Assembly: GCA_017646885.1 (NCBI GenBank)
Contig: JAGCLR010000407.1
Location: forward strand, 1 to 25,146
Length of the DNA: 25,146 nucleotides
Reading direction: 5' to 3'
Source: Methanobrevibacter sp.
GTDB lineage: Archaea > Methanobacteriota > Methanobacteria > Methanobacteriales > Methanobacteriaceae
The notes under the pieces are model-generated. The model saw only the letters and a program-made list of their open reading frames with translations, was not told the origin of the DNA and did not search any database. The position numbers and the translations under genes are program-made. Shown here one piece after another: positions 18,349 to 25,146 of the stretch; positions within the stretch are counted from its first letter, which is position 1; each line of letters starts with the position of its first letter.

Positions 18349-18705
18349 ATGCGAGCTTCACGAGGTGAAATAAAAATAGAAGAAATCCTAGAAAATGCAG
18401 GATTTGATTTTAGTGAAGAATATATTTTTCCAGATTTAGTCAGCTCAAGTGGACGTCCTCTTAGGTTTGATTTTGCTGTATTTGATGATAATGGAGATTT
18501 AGATTTCTTAATTGAATATCAAGGTGTACAGCATTATGAAGCTAAAAGTAAGTTTGGCGGATATTCAGGCTTGCGCAAACAACAATACAATGACATGAAG
18601 AAGCGGGAATATTGCGCCAAACATAATATAAAATTAATTGCCATTCCCTATTGGGATGAAGGTCGCGTTGATTATGATTATATTATGACCGCGGCAGGCT
18701 ATTAA
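18349..18705 (+). CDS. Free-standing PD-(D/E)XK nuclease, probable homing endonuclease
   Basis: 118 residues. An N-terminal helix (RGEIKIEEILENAGF) is followed by RFDFAVFD (D41), LIEYQGVQHY (E56, Q58, H62), and KKREYCAKHNIKLIAIPYWD. This is the Vsr/EDxHD-like order: D, then E-x-Q, then a helix with Lys or Arg, then a strand. Such small nucleases in phages often act as free-standing homing endonucleases. It has 67 bases of non-coding sequence before it, its own strong RBS (AAGGAGG), and sits between terminase and portal, where most phages have no gene. That fits a late insertion. A packaging-related nuclease is an alternative. Confidence 0.75.
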   Translation: MRASRGEIKIEEILENAGFDFSEEYIFPDLVSSSGRPLRFDFAVFDDNGDLDFLIEYQGVQHYEAKSKFGGYSGLRKQQYNDMKKREYCAKHNIKLIAIPYWDEGRVDYDYIMTAAGY

Positions 18706-18726
18706 AGAAAGAAAGAGGTGCCTATC

Positions 18727-20340
18727 TTGAAAAACAGAAAAGTTGAAATCAAGCAAAAAGGTTTTAATATGACTCCGGATAGGACCGAGGACGTATATGC
18801 TAATCCAACTTTAGACTTTTCAAAAATTAAAGTCGGATTGAAAACATTAGATGATGCTATTGTTAATGTTGGAGATTTAAGAAAAGTTGATTCTAGATTA
18901 GCTAGTAAGCAAGATGCTTTAAGAGCAATGTATAATAATGATTATGAAAGCATGAGAGAGATTTCTAATTTTTTCTTTAAAACAAGCGGTATTTATTCAA
19001 GATTATGTCGTTACATGGCATACTTATATAGATACGATTGGATGATTACTCCATATGTAAATTCAGATTCCGCGAAAGAGGATAAAATTTTAGATGGTTT
19101 TCATAAAGCATTATTATTCTTTGATACTTTTGAAGTAAAACGTTTTTGCGGAGAAGTTGCTTTAAAAGTAATTAAGAATGGTTGTTATTATGGCTATCTA
19201 ATTCATAATGGTGATAAATTAGCGGTTCAAGAACTACCGCCAAATTATTGTCGTTCAAGATTTATGACTGGCAATCGTCCTGCGGTAGAGTTTAATATGA
19301 AATTTTTTGATGATATGTTTAGAGATACTACTCAAAAAATGAAAATGTTAAATTTATTCCCTAAAGAGTTTAAAAAAGGATATATTCTTTATAAAGAAGG
19401 AAAACTAATGCCAGATTTTCCAGGTGATGTATCTGGATGGTATTTATTAGATGTTAATAGTGTAATTAAATTTAATTTAAATGGCGATGATGCGCCAGTT
19501 TTTATGTCTGTAATTCCAGCAATTATTGACTTAGATGAAGCGCAAGCTCTTGATCGCAAGAAAATGCAACAAAAATTATTGAAAATTATTATTCAGAAAA
19601 TGCCAATGGATAAAAATGGTGATTTGATTTTTGACGTTGATGAAGCACAAGCCCTTCATAATAACGCGGTTCAAATGCTTGGTAAAGCTATTGGTATTGA
19701 TGTCTTAACAACATTTGCGGATGTAGATGTTGCGGATATGGCAGATAAGAATACTACAACAAGTGTAGATGAATTGGGAAAAGTTGAAAGAACAGTCTTT
19801 AATGAAGCCGGTGTTTCTCAGATGCAATTTAATACAGATGGAAATATTGCTCTTGAAAAATCTATTCTTAACGATGAAGCTTCAATGTTTAATTTAGTAA
19901 TTCAGTTTGAGTCATTTTTAAATGATTTATTACAGCCTTTAAATAAAAATCCTAAAAAGATTTTCTATAGAGCACAAATTCTTCCTACCACAATTTATAA
20001 TTATAAAGAATTAGCAAAACTGTATAAAGAACAGACTCAACTGGGATATTCTAAAATGCTTCCACAAATTGCACTTGGTCAAAGTCAAAGTTCAATTTTA
20101 GCAAATGCTTATTTTGAAAATGATATTTTAAATCTTGTTGAAATTTTAATTCCGCCTATGTCTTCTAATACAATGAATTCAGCGGCATTATTGGGCAAAG
20201 ATAAGCAAAATACTGATTCAAAGAATAATAATAATCAGAATAAACAAGTTGCGACTGAAGAGAAACAGGCTGGTCGAAAAGAGAAACCAGATGATGAAAA
20301 ATCAACTAAAACCCTTCAGAACAGAGAAAGCATGAGCTAA
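18727..20340 (+). CDS. Portal protein
   Basis: About 537 residues, located between terminase and the protease/scaffold, the usual portal place and size. RYMAYLYRYDWMITPYV, the basic-aromatic beta stretches, VDEAQALHNNAVQML, and a helical NEAGVSQMQFNTDGNIAL segment resemble the wing, stem and tunnel-loop regions of HK97-type portals. The Asn/Lys/Glu-rich tail is disordered. Twelve copies form the DNA channel. I chose TTG at 18727, eight bases after GAGG; the GTG at 18718 overlaps the ribosome binding site, and ATG at 18769 is another candidate. Confidence 0.85.
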   Translation: MKNRKVEIKQKGFNMTPDRTEDVYANPTLDFSKIKVGLKTLDDAIVNVGDLRKVDSRLASKQDALRAMYNNDYESMREISNFFFKTSGIYSRLCRYMAYLYRYDWMITPYVNSDSAKEDKILDGFHKALLFFDTFEVKRFCGEVALKVIKNGCYYGYLIHNGDKLAVQELPPNYCRSRFMTGNRPAVEFNMKFFDDMFRDTTQKMKMLNLFPKEFKKGYILYKEGKLMPDFPGDVSGWYLLDVNSVIKFNLNGDDAPVFMSVIPAIIDLDEAQALDRKKMQQKLLKIIIQKMPMDKNGDLIFDVDEAQALHNNAVQMLGKAIGIDVLTTFADVDVADMADKNTTTSVDELGKVERTVFNEAGVSQMQFNTDGNIALEKSILNDEASMFNLVIQFESFLNDLLQPLNKNPKKIFYRAQILPTTIYNYKELAKLYKEQTQLGYSKMLPQIALGQSQSSILANAYFENDILNLVEILIPPMSSNTMNSAALLGKDKQNTDSKNNNNQNKQVATEEKQAGRKEKPDDEKSTKTLQNRESMS

Positions 20341-20351
20341 GGAGGACTAAA

Positions 20352-21782
20352 ATGAATAAATCAATAGCAACTATTGATTCTCCGGAGTTCATTAATCTTC
20401 AGCCTCTTGATATTAATCCTTTAATGTCGAAATGCGAAATTAAAGTATGCTACGTAGGAGATAACCGCAATCATAGTTATGCGTCTAAAGATACTCTTCG
20501 TGAGATGTCTAAGACTCTTCGCGGAGCTCCTATTGTGGGATACTTTAAAGAAGAGAAGAATGATTTCCATGATCACGGAGATAAAATTACAATTCAAGAT
20601 GGAGAGATTAGATTTGAAAGTTTAACTCGTCCATATGGTTTTGTTGATCCCGCCGCAAGAGTTTGGTTCCAAAAATTTATTGATATAGATGCATATGGCA
20701 ATGAAATTGAAAGAGAGTATCTTATGACTACTGGATTTTTATGGACTGGACAATATGAAGAATGTCAAAGTGCAGTAGAGAATGAAGGTAAACCTCATTC
20801 AATGGAACTCGATAAAGAAACTTTAAAAGGGCAATGGGCACAAAATTTAAATACAGGCGTTGAATTTTTTATTATAAATGACGCAATTTTTTCAAAACTT
20901 TGTATGCTTGGAGATGATATAGAACCTTGTTTCGAAGGATCTAGTATCACAGCTCCTAGAGTAAGTTCTTCATTTGGTTTAAATGATGAATTTAAAAATA
21001 CATTATTCAGTATGATGCAAGACTTACGATTTGCATTAGAAGGAGGACCACAAATGACTTTAGAAAATAAAGACGGCGTTACTGAAGTTTTTTCTGTTGA
21101 ACAGGACAAACTTAATGAAACAGTAGAGCTGGAAAATCAAAATATTACAGAAGATAATTTTGATCAGACTTCTTTTGCCGCAAAAGATGAGGAAGAAAAG
21201 AAGGAAGAGAAAAAAGAAGAATCTGAAGAAACTTCTAAAGAGTCAGCTCCTGAAAAGAAAGACGAAGAAGAAGATAAAGAAAAGAAAACTAACTTCGTTA
21301 AAGATGATGAAGATGACAAGGACAAAGAAGATAAAGATGATAAAGAAGTAAATGATAAAGATTCAGAAGATGACAATGATGATGAAGATGAAAAGAAAAA
21401 AGCAGCTAACTTCGCATTAGTGGAATCTGAATTAGCAGAATTAAAAATTAAGTATGCTAAACTTGAAGAAGATTATAACGCTTTAGTATCTTTTAAAAAT
21501 CAGATTGAAACTGAACAAAAAGATGCTCTAATTAAGAGTTTCTATATGTTATCAGATGAGGATAAAGCTGATGTTGTTGCTAACAAAGCTAATTATTCTC
21601 TTGAAGATATTGAATCAAAACTTTCTGTTATCTGTGTTAGAAAGAAAGTAAACTTTACAGTTGAAGAAGAAACTAAAACAGATGACGAACCAATTACAAC
21701 TTTTAGTTTAGACGGCGCTACTTCTGCAAATATCCCTGAATGGATTAAAGCAGTAAGAAGAACCGCGCAAGATAGACATTAA
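20352..21782 (+). CDS. Prohead protease fused to acidic scaffold
   Basis: 476 residues. Residues 1-225 look like a phage prohead protease domain: HDHGD (H73, H75) and HSMELD (S150) are candidate catalytic His and Ser of the herpes-assemblin-like fold. Residues 235-476 are an extremely acidic, low-complexity scaffold: repeated D/E/K segments, a coiled coil (ALVESELAELKIKYAKLEED) and a C-terminal segment rich in Arg (IKAVRRTAQDRH) that could bind the capsid protein. RBS AAGGAGG. A separate start for the scaffold part is present at 21054. The protease cuts scaffold and capsid during head maturation. Confidence 0.8.
   Translation: MNKSIATIDSPEFINLQPLDINPLMSKCEIKVCYVGDNRNHSYASKDTLREMSKTLRGAPIVGYFKEEKNDFHDHGDKITIQDGEIRFESLTRPYGFVDPAARVWFQKFIDIDAYGNEIEREYLMTTGFLWTGQYEECQSAVENEGKPHSMELDKETLKGQWAQNLNTGVEFFIINDAIFSKLCMLGDDIEPCFEGSSITAPRVSSSFGLNDEFKNTLFSMMQDLRFALEGGPQMTLENKDGVTEVFSVEQDKLNETVELENQNITEDNFDQTSFAAKDEEEKKEEKKEESEETSKESAPEKKDEEEDKEKKTNFVKDDEDDKDKEDKDDKEVNDKDSEDDNDDEDEKKKAANFALVESELAELKIKYAKLEEDYNALVSFKNQIETEQKDALIKSFYMLSDEDKADVVANKANYSLEDIESKLSVICVRKKVNFTVEEETKTDDEPITTFSLDGATSANIPEWIKAVRRTAQDRH
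21041..21782 (+). CDS. Internal start: separate scaffold protein (RBS 21041-21046, ATG 21054)
   Basis: Within the protease-scaffold gene the sequence AGGAGG (21041-21046) is followed by seven bases and an in-frame ATG at 21054, codon 235. The RBS is as good as those of the full genes. Translation here yields about 242 residues containing only the acidic scaffold and the C-terminal basic segment. Phage lambda makes its scaffold Nu3 from an in-frame start in protease gene C in this way, so a surplus of scaffold over protease is expected. Seen in sequence; expression is inference. Confidence 0.7.
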
Positions 21783-21800
21783 TCAAGGAGGATTATAACA

Positions 21801-22433
21801 ATGGCAGAATTTACAAGAATTGGTTATGGTCAAGTAGAACCTAATCAGCTTTCTGGAATTAAAACAGGTCAGATTTTCGCTAGTCTTCCACTGGACCCAG
21901 AAGTAAATGTACTTCAGAACGGTGAATTTATGTATTATGACTATGCATCTGGCAAAGTAAGTGCAACAGATTCAACAGGAGTAGCAGAACCTATGCTGGT
22001 ATTCCAAGAAATTAAAATTTATGAAGATTGGCTATCATATAAAGATTTCGCTATGATTCGTGTTGGTGATAACTATGTAACAAATAGACCAGCAGTTGGA
22101 AATCTTACATCTGCAAATGTAGATGGAACAATTTATGGTGATGGCGCTCTTACAACAGGCGTTAATCCAAATCCAAGCCATACAGAATATGGATATAGAA
22201 TGGATGGTATCGCTCCAAGACTTATCAAAACAAATCTTGGTGATGTTTTCACAACTAATATGGTAGCTCTTGGTGTTGAATATGCTCAGGGTGATATTCT
22301 TTCTCTTGCAAAAACAGATAGAAATACTCTTGAACTGAGCAAAGAAGGAACTGGAAACATGAAATTCGTTGTTGCTAAAGTTTATACAATGCCGGATGGA
22401 CAGCCTGGACTGAAAGTTCAGAGAGTACAGTAA
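21801..22433 (+). CDS. Probable capsid decoration or head-stabilising protein
   Basis: 210 residues, mostly beta (TRIGYGQVEPNQLSGIKTGQ, FMYYDYASGKVSATDSTG, MKFVVAKVYTMPDGQPGLKV), with many Gly and Asn and no membrane or catalytic motif. It lies between scaffold and major capsid protein, where decoration proteins (lambda D-like) are normally encoded. It has the same low-GC, GAA/ACA-rich codon use as the capsid gene, typical of highly expressed structural genes. RBS AAGGAGG. Exact family not recognised. Confidence 0.65.
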   Translation: MAEFTRIGYGQVEPNQLSGIKTGQIFASLPLDPEVNVLQNGEFMYYDYASGKVSATDSTGVAEPMLVFQEIKIYEDWLSYKDFAMIRVGDNYVTNRPAVGNLTSANVDGTIYGDGALTTGVNPNPSHTEYGYRMDGIAPRLIKTNLGDVFTTNMVALGVEYAQGDILSLAKTDRNTLELSKEGTGNMKFVVAKVYTMPDGQPGLKVQRVQ

Positions 22434-22454
22434 TTAAAATAGGAGGATATAGAT

Positions 22455-23486
22455 ATGGCATTAAAATTTAATGAATTAAAAACATTAGCTAGAACAGTTG
22501 CTAATGCAAATCCATCTTCTCCTGTTGCTTACAGCTGGGGCGAAGATAAATTTAGTTATAGCGATCTGCAAGATACTCTAAGAGCAGAATTAAATGAATT
22601 AGCTGGAACATACAGCTTATATAGAGAAAATAAAAATACAGTGTTCGCACTGATTGAAGATACAATCGATGACGTTCTTCCAAAGAAAGTTCTTGAACAG
22701 TATGGTCAACTTGCTGAAATTAAAACTTTCAAACAGGGAGACAAACCAATCTTTACACAAAGAATTACACAGGCTTCTAAGAGACGTGCTAAACAATTCA
22801 TTGGTAAAGTAGGTCTTGCTGGTCTGTATGAAGTATTCAAATTGGATGGAAAGAGCTATGAAGTAGCAACAAATGCTATCGGTGGTGCAGCTGCTATCGG
22901 ATTCGAAGAATTCCTTGATGGTAGAGTAGACTTCGCTGATGTTCTTGATGTTGTTATGGAAGGTCTTGACGAATGCATCTATGTTGAAATTGAAAAACAA
23001 CTTATTGGTGCTATCAATAACGTTCAGACAGCTAATAAATCTACACAGACATCTTTCGATGAAAAAGAAATGGATAGACTGTTAAGCATTGCAGATTCTT
23101 ATGGAACAGGTAAATCTGATATTTACTGTACATTTGAATTCGCAGCAACTATGGTTCCTGCTCAGGGATGGATTTCTGATGCAATGAGAGATCAAAAATG
23201 GAACAATGGTTACCTTGCTAATTACAAAGGACATAGAGTTATTGTACTTGCTCAATCTTATGAAGATGAAACAAATACAGTAAAAATTATTGACCCTTCA
23301 TACGCTTGGGTAGTTCCAGGTGGAGCAACAAAACCAGTTAAGATTGCTTTCGAAGGTCAGACTATTGTAGATGAATATACAAACTATGACCGTTCTAAAG
23401 AAGTTCAGGTTTACAAGAAAGTCGGAGTAAGAGCAATCTTCACTAACGATATTTGTGTATATCAGAACACATCTTTACATAGATAA
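22455..23486 (+). CDS. Major capsid protein (HK97 fold)
   Basis: 343 residues, the normal length. Follows protease/scaffold and decoration protein and precedes a strong terminator. The pattern fits an HK97-fold capsid protein: an N-terminal helical part (residues 1-55), an E-loop-like strand region (AEIKTFKQGDKPIFTQRITQ), the long spine-like helix (FADVLDVVMEGLDECIYVEI), and an A-domain (IYCTFEFAATMV, YKGHRVIVLAQSY, YAWVVPGGATKPVKIAFEG). Codon use is biased to a few codons, as expected for the most abundant virion protein. RBS AGGAGG, nine bases before ATG. Confidence 0.85.
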   Translation: MALKFNELKTLARTVANANPSSPVAYSWGEDKFSYSDLQDTLRAELNELAGTYSLYRENKNTVFALIEDTIDDVLPKKVLEQYGQLAEIKTFKQGDKPIFTQRITQASKRRAKQFIGKVGLAGLYEVFKLDGKSYEVATNAIGGAAAIGFEEFLDGRVDFADVLDVVMEGLDECIYVEIEKQLIGAINNVQTANKSTQTSFDEKEMDRLLSIADSYGTGKSDIYCTFEFAATMVPAQGWISDAMRDQKWNNGYLANYKGHRVIVLAQSYEDETNTVKIIDPSYAWVVPGGATKPVKIAFEGQTIVDEYTNYDRSKEVQVYKKVGVRAIFTNDICVYQNTSLHR

Positions 23487-23503
23487 GATATTTGACAACT
23501 AAA

Positions 23504-23539
23504 GAGGGGATTTAAATTTAAATCCCCTCATTTTTTTTT
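23504..23539 (+). terminator. Strong terminator after the capsid gene
   Basis: Perfect 26-nt palindrome of two 13-base arms, GAGGGGATTTAAA and TTTAAATCCCCTC, followed by A and nine T. It lies 18 bases after the capsid stop and would raise capsid expression relative to the genes that follow. I see no promoter between it and the next gene, so read-through or an unrecognised promoter must supply those. Confidence 0.9.
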
Positions 23540-23562
23540 AGAGAGAAAAGGAGATAAAAATT

Positions 23563-24138
23563 ATGGTAGAACAGAAGACTTTTACTACTAATTATGTTGA
23601 GGTTAAAAATAGAAATAACGGGTATACTGGATATACTTTAACTAGTGGAGTTCGTAGACAATTTAATATTGGCGAAACAAAAAAAATTGATGTCGAAGAA
23701 TTAAAAGAGCTTAATCAAATGGAAGGTGGAGAATATCTGCTTCGTAATTATTTGATTATTAATGATAAGCCAGCGCTTGAATTTTTAAACATTAATCCAG
23801 AACCGGAATACTGGTATGATGAACCAGAAGTTAGACAATTACTTGAATCAGGCTCTTTAGATCAGCTTGAGGATTGTTTAAATTTTGCTCCACAAGGCGT
23901 TATTGATATGGTAAAAGATATGGCTGTAAAAATTGAAGTTCCGGATACTAGAAAAAGAAAAATGATTCTTGATAAAACTGGATTTAGTGTTGATAATGCA
24001 ATTAATGTTAATAAAATTCTAAATACAGAAGAAGTTGAAGAAGCTCCTAAGACTACTGAAAGAAAGGCAGCTCCAATCGCAGCTTCCGCGGAACCTCAGA
24101 GAAAAAGCAAATATACAGTTGTATCTACTAAAAAATAA
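23563..24138 (+). CDS. Head protein, unknown family
   Basis: 191 residues. The N-terminal 60 residues are beta-like (TNYVEVKNRNNGYTGYTLTS, GVRRQFNIGETKKIDVEELK); the middle is helical and acidic (EPEVRQLLESGSLDQLEDCL, QGVIDMVKDMAVKIEV). The C-terminus is low-complexity and basic (TTERKAAPIAASAEPQRKSK) and probably disordered. It follows the capsid gene and precedes connector-like genes, so it is probably a virion protein. RBS AAAGGAG. Proteins of this shape after capsid genes are common and unnamed. Confidence 0.6.
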   Translation: MVEQKTFTTNYVEVKNRNNGYTGYTLTSGVRRQFNIGETKKIDVEELKELNQMEGGEYLLRNYLIINDKPALEFLNINPEPEYWYDEPEVRQLLESGSLDQLEDCLNFAPQGVIDMVKDMAVKIEVPDTRKRKMILDKTGFSVDNAINVNKILNTEEVEEAPKTTERKAAPIAASAEPQRKSKYTVVSTKK

Positions 24139-24153
24139 TTGAGGAGGTGTAGT

Positions 24154-24621
24154 ATGACCTCTTTTGATGACGTATATAAAAATTTTCTTTCAAAAGTAAC
24201 TGATGATATGTATATGGAGTTAAGTCCAGAAGATACAGTTGGTTTATTAAATGATTTATTATTAGGATCATTACATTATTTTGAGTTCCCTCGTCAAAAT
24301 ATTTATGATTTAGATTTAGATACCCAATACTTTATGATTGATTTAACAACAGAAGAACAAAATATTATTGCTACATATATGATTGTTGAATGGTTAGGGT
24401 ATCAATTAGCAAGTGTTGAAAATGTGCGTATGAAATACAGCGGTTCAGATTTTAAATTTACATCTCAAGCTAACCATATGCAGAAACTACTTCAACTTAA
24501 AAAAGATTATGAAAGATTAGGTTTTAAACTGCAAAGACTTTATAAAAGAAGACGCGCAGATAATAAAGGAATTATGCGTTCTACTTTTGGTGATATTATG
24601 AAACCTATTGAAGGTGCTTAA
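24154..24621 (+). CDS. Putative head-tail connector (adaptor) protein
   Basis: 155 residues, mostly helical: DVYKNFLSKVTDDMYMEL, EDTVGLLNDLLLGSLHYF, EEQNIIATYMIVEWLGYQL, QKLLQLKKDYERLGFKLQRL. Helical proteins of this length right after the capsid are usually the adaptor that docks to the portal ring; the WLGYQL segment and basic Arg-rich end fit. I start at the ATG encoding MTSFDD, seven bases after GGAGG; the ORF is open upstream from the preceding stop. The identity is by position and shape only. Confidence 0.6.
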   Translation: MTSFDDVYKNFLSKVTDDMYMELSPEDTVGLLNDLLLGSLHYFEFPRQNIYDLDLDTQYFMIDLTTEEQNIIATYMIVEWLGYQLASVENVRMKYSGSDFKFTSQANHMQKLLQLKKDYERLGFKLQRLYKRRRADNKGIMRSTFGDIMKPIEGA

Positions 24622-24622
24622 T

Positions 24623-24952
24623 ATGTTAATTAAATATGGAGCGGTAATTCAAGATTCTTCAGTTTATTTTAATTTAAAAAGAATCACTAATCAAGTATAT
24701 AAATTATTACCTAGTCGCGAAGAGGGCGCAGATTGGGAAAAACCATTAGCAACTTTAATAGAGGAACTTGCTGGAATGGATAAAATATTAGTTGACCACC
24801 ATGATATTTTATTTCCTTTATTATGTAAATTAGAGGGACTATCTCTATTACAAAATGAACAAGACTTTGACCTTTACAGAAGAACAATCTTTGAATGTTT
24901 GGGTTTAATAAGTGAGTTGATGAAAATATGTCAGAACTACTTAGAAATTTAG
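24623..24952 (+). CDS. Unknown small head- or tail-completion protein
   Basis: 109 residues. The start is beta-like (MLIKYGAVIQDSSVYFNLK), then helical (DWEKPLATLIEELAGMDKIL, FDLYRRTIFECLGLISELM), net acidic. It has GAAGG eight bases before ATG, begins one base after the previous stop and overlaps the next start by 25 bases. It lies in the head-completion cluster, but I recognise no family. Confidence 0.6.
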   Translation: MLIKYGAVIQDSSVYFNLKRITNQVYKLLPSREEGADWEKPLATLIEELAGMDKILVDHHDILFPLLCKLEGLSLLQNEQDFDLYRRTIFECLGLISELMKICQNYLEI

Positions 24953-25146
24953 ACACTAGATTAAAATATCGAAGCGGCGGCAGAAGTGGTCGAGCCGATG
25001 AACGCATGAAAGAAGATAAATTAAGAGGATTAAAAAAAGCATTACTTTATTCTTATCAAGCGGCAACCGCGATCCTTCCAGGAGATAGAGAATTTAGATG
25101 TTTAATAAATCCTGATAAGTTAAAGACAGATTATGATAATCGCATC
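24928..25146 (+). CDS. Partial gene, possibly a head-completion protein
   Basis: Runs off the right end; 73 codons visible. The start ATG lies in the last codons of the upstream gene with a weak RBS, so translation is probably coupled. The visible part starts MSELLRNLDTRLKYRSGG, then an Arg/Lys-rich stretch, KKALLYSYQAATAIL, and FRCLINPDKLKTDYDN. The FRCLINPDKL segment near the start recalls minor head proteins with an early basic helix, but too little is visible to assign a family. Confidence 0.6.
   Translation, partial: MSELLRNLDTRLKYRSGGRSGRADERMKEDKLRGLKKALLYSYQAATAILPGDREFRCLINPDKLKTDYDNRI

Noticed and set aside
21160..21376. Lys-rich plus ORF and Ser-rich minus ORF
   Set aside because: Both are frame shadows of the low-complexity acidic scaffold region.
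14173..24952. Recoding of TAG as a sense codon in the structural genes
   Set aside because: Structural genes end with TAA or with TAG at sensible places (16539, 24952), and I see no in-frame TAG inside them.

Overview
The window looks like part of the genome of a tailed double-stranded DNA phage (Caudoviricetes) of a Gram-positive, probably clostridial host. The evidence is a packaging and head gene module (terminase, portal, protease/scaffold, HK97-type capsid), strong GGAGG-type ribosome binding sites, consensus sigma-A promoters, an AT-rich background, and no integrase or bacterial housekeeping gene. The host assignment is inference.

Layout. From 1 to about 14,030 every supported gene is on the minus strand and is mostly small: three paralogous winged-helix-like proteins, a GIY-YIG/T5orf172-like protein, a HAD phosphatase, a DEDDh exonuclease, two SLOG-fold proteins, several membrane micropeptides and many unknowns. 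Almost every gene or short operon has its own promoter, nearly always TTGACA-17 bp-TATAAT, and many end in a terminator hairpin. A 130-bp gap at 14,030-14,172 holds two back-to-back promoters. From 14,173 to the right end all genes are on the plus strand: two zinc-ribbon proteins, large terminase, a free-standing nuclease, portal, protease-scaffold fusion, a probable decoration protein, major capsid protein, a strong terminator, then head-completion genes running off the window.

The left half has unusual regulatory DNA. At about seven places, each between blocks of minus-strand genes, there is a GC-rich palindrome flanked by promoters pointing at each other; the best copy (5223-5346) is one 124-bp dyad containing TGTGCA box, -35, -10, hairpin, -10, -35 and TGTGCA box. 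A second class of promoters has the -35 box inside a perfect inverted repeat. The left half also contains a 42-nt tRNA minihelix (acceptor plus T arm only), a transcribed cluster of shrunken tRNA-like sequences, a structured GC-rich leader with a 75-nt tandem repeat, a probable ~200-nt small RNA, and a ~730-bp gene-free region with palindromes and a Z-DNA-like tract.

The plus-strand module is a conventional head operon. Its notable points are an in-frame internal start that would release the scaffold separately from the protease (as in lambda C/Nu3) and a nuclease gene inserted between terminase and portal. All functional calls rest on reading motifs by eye; no database search was run.
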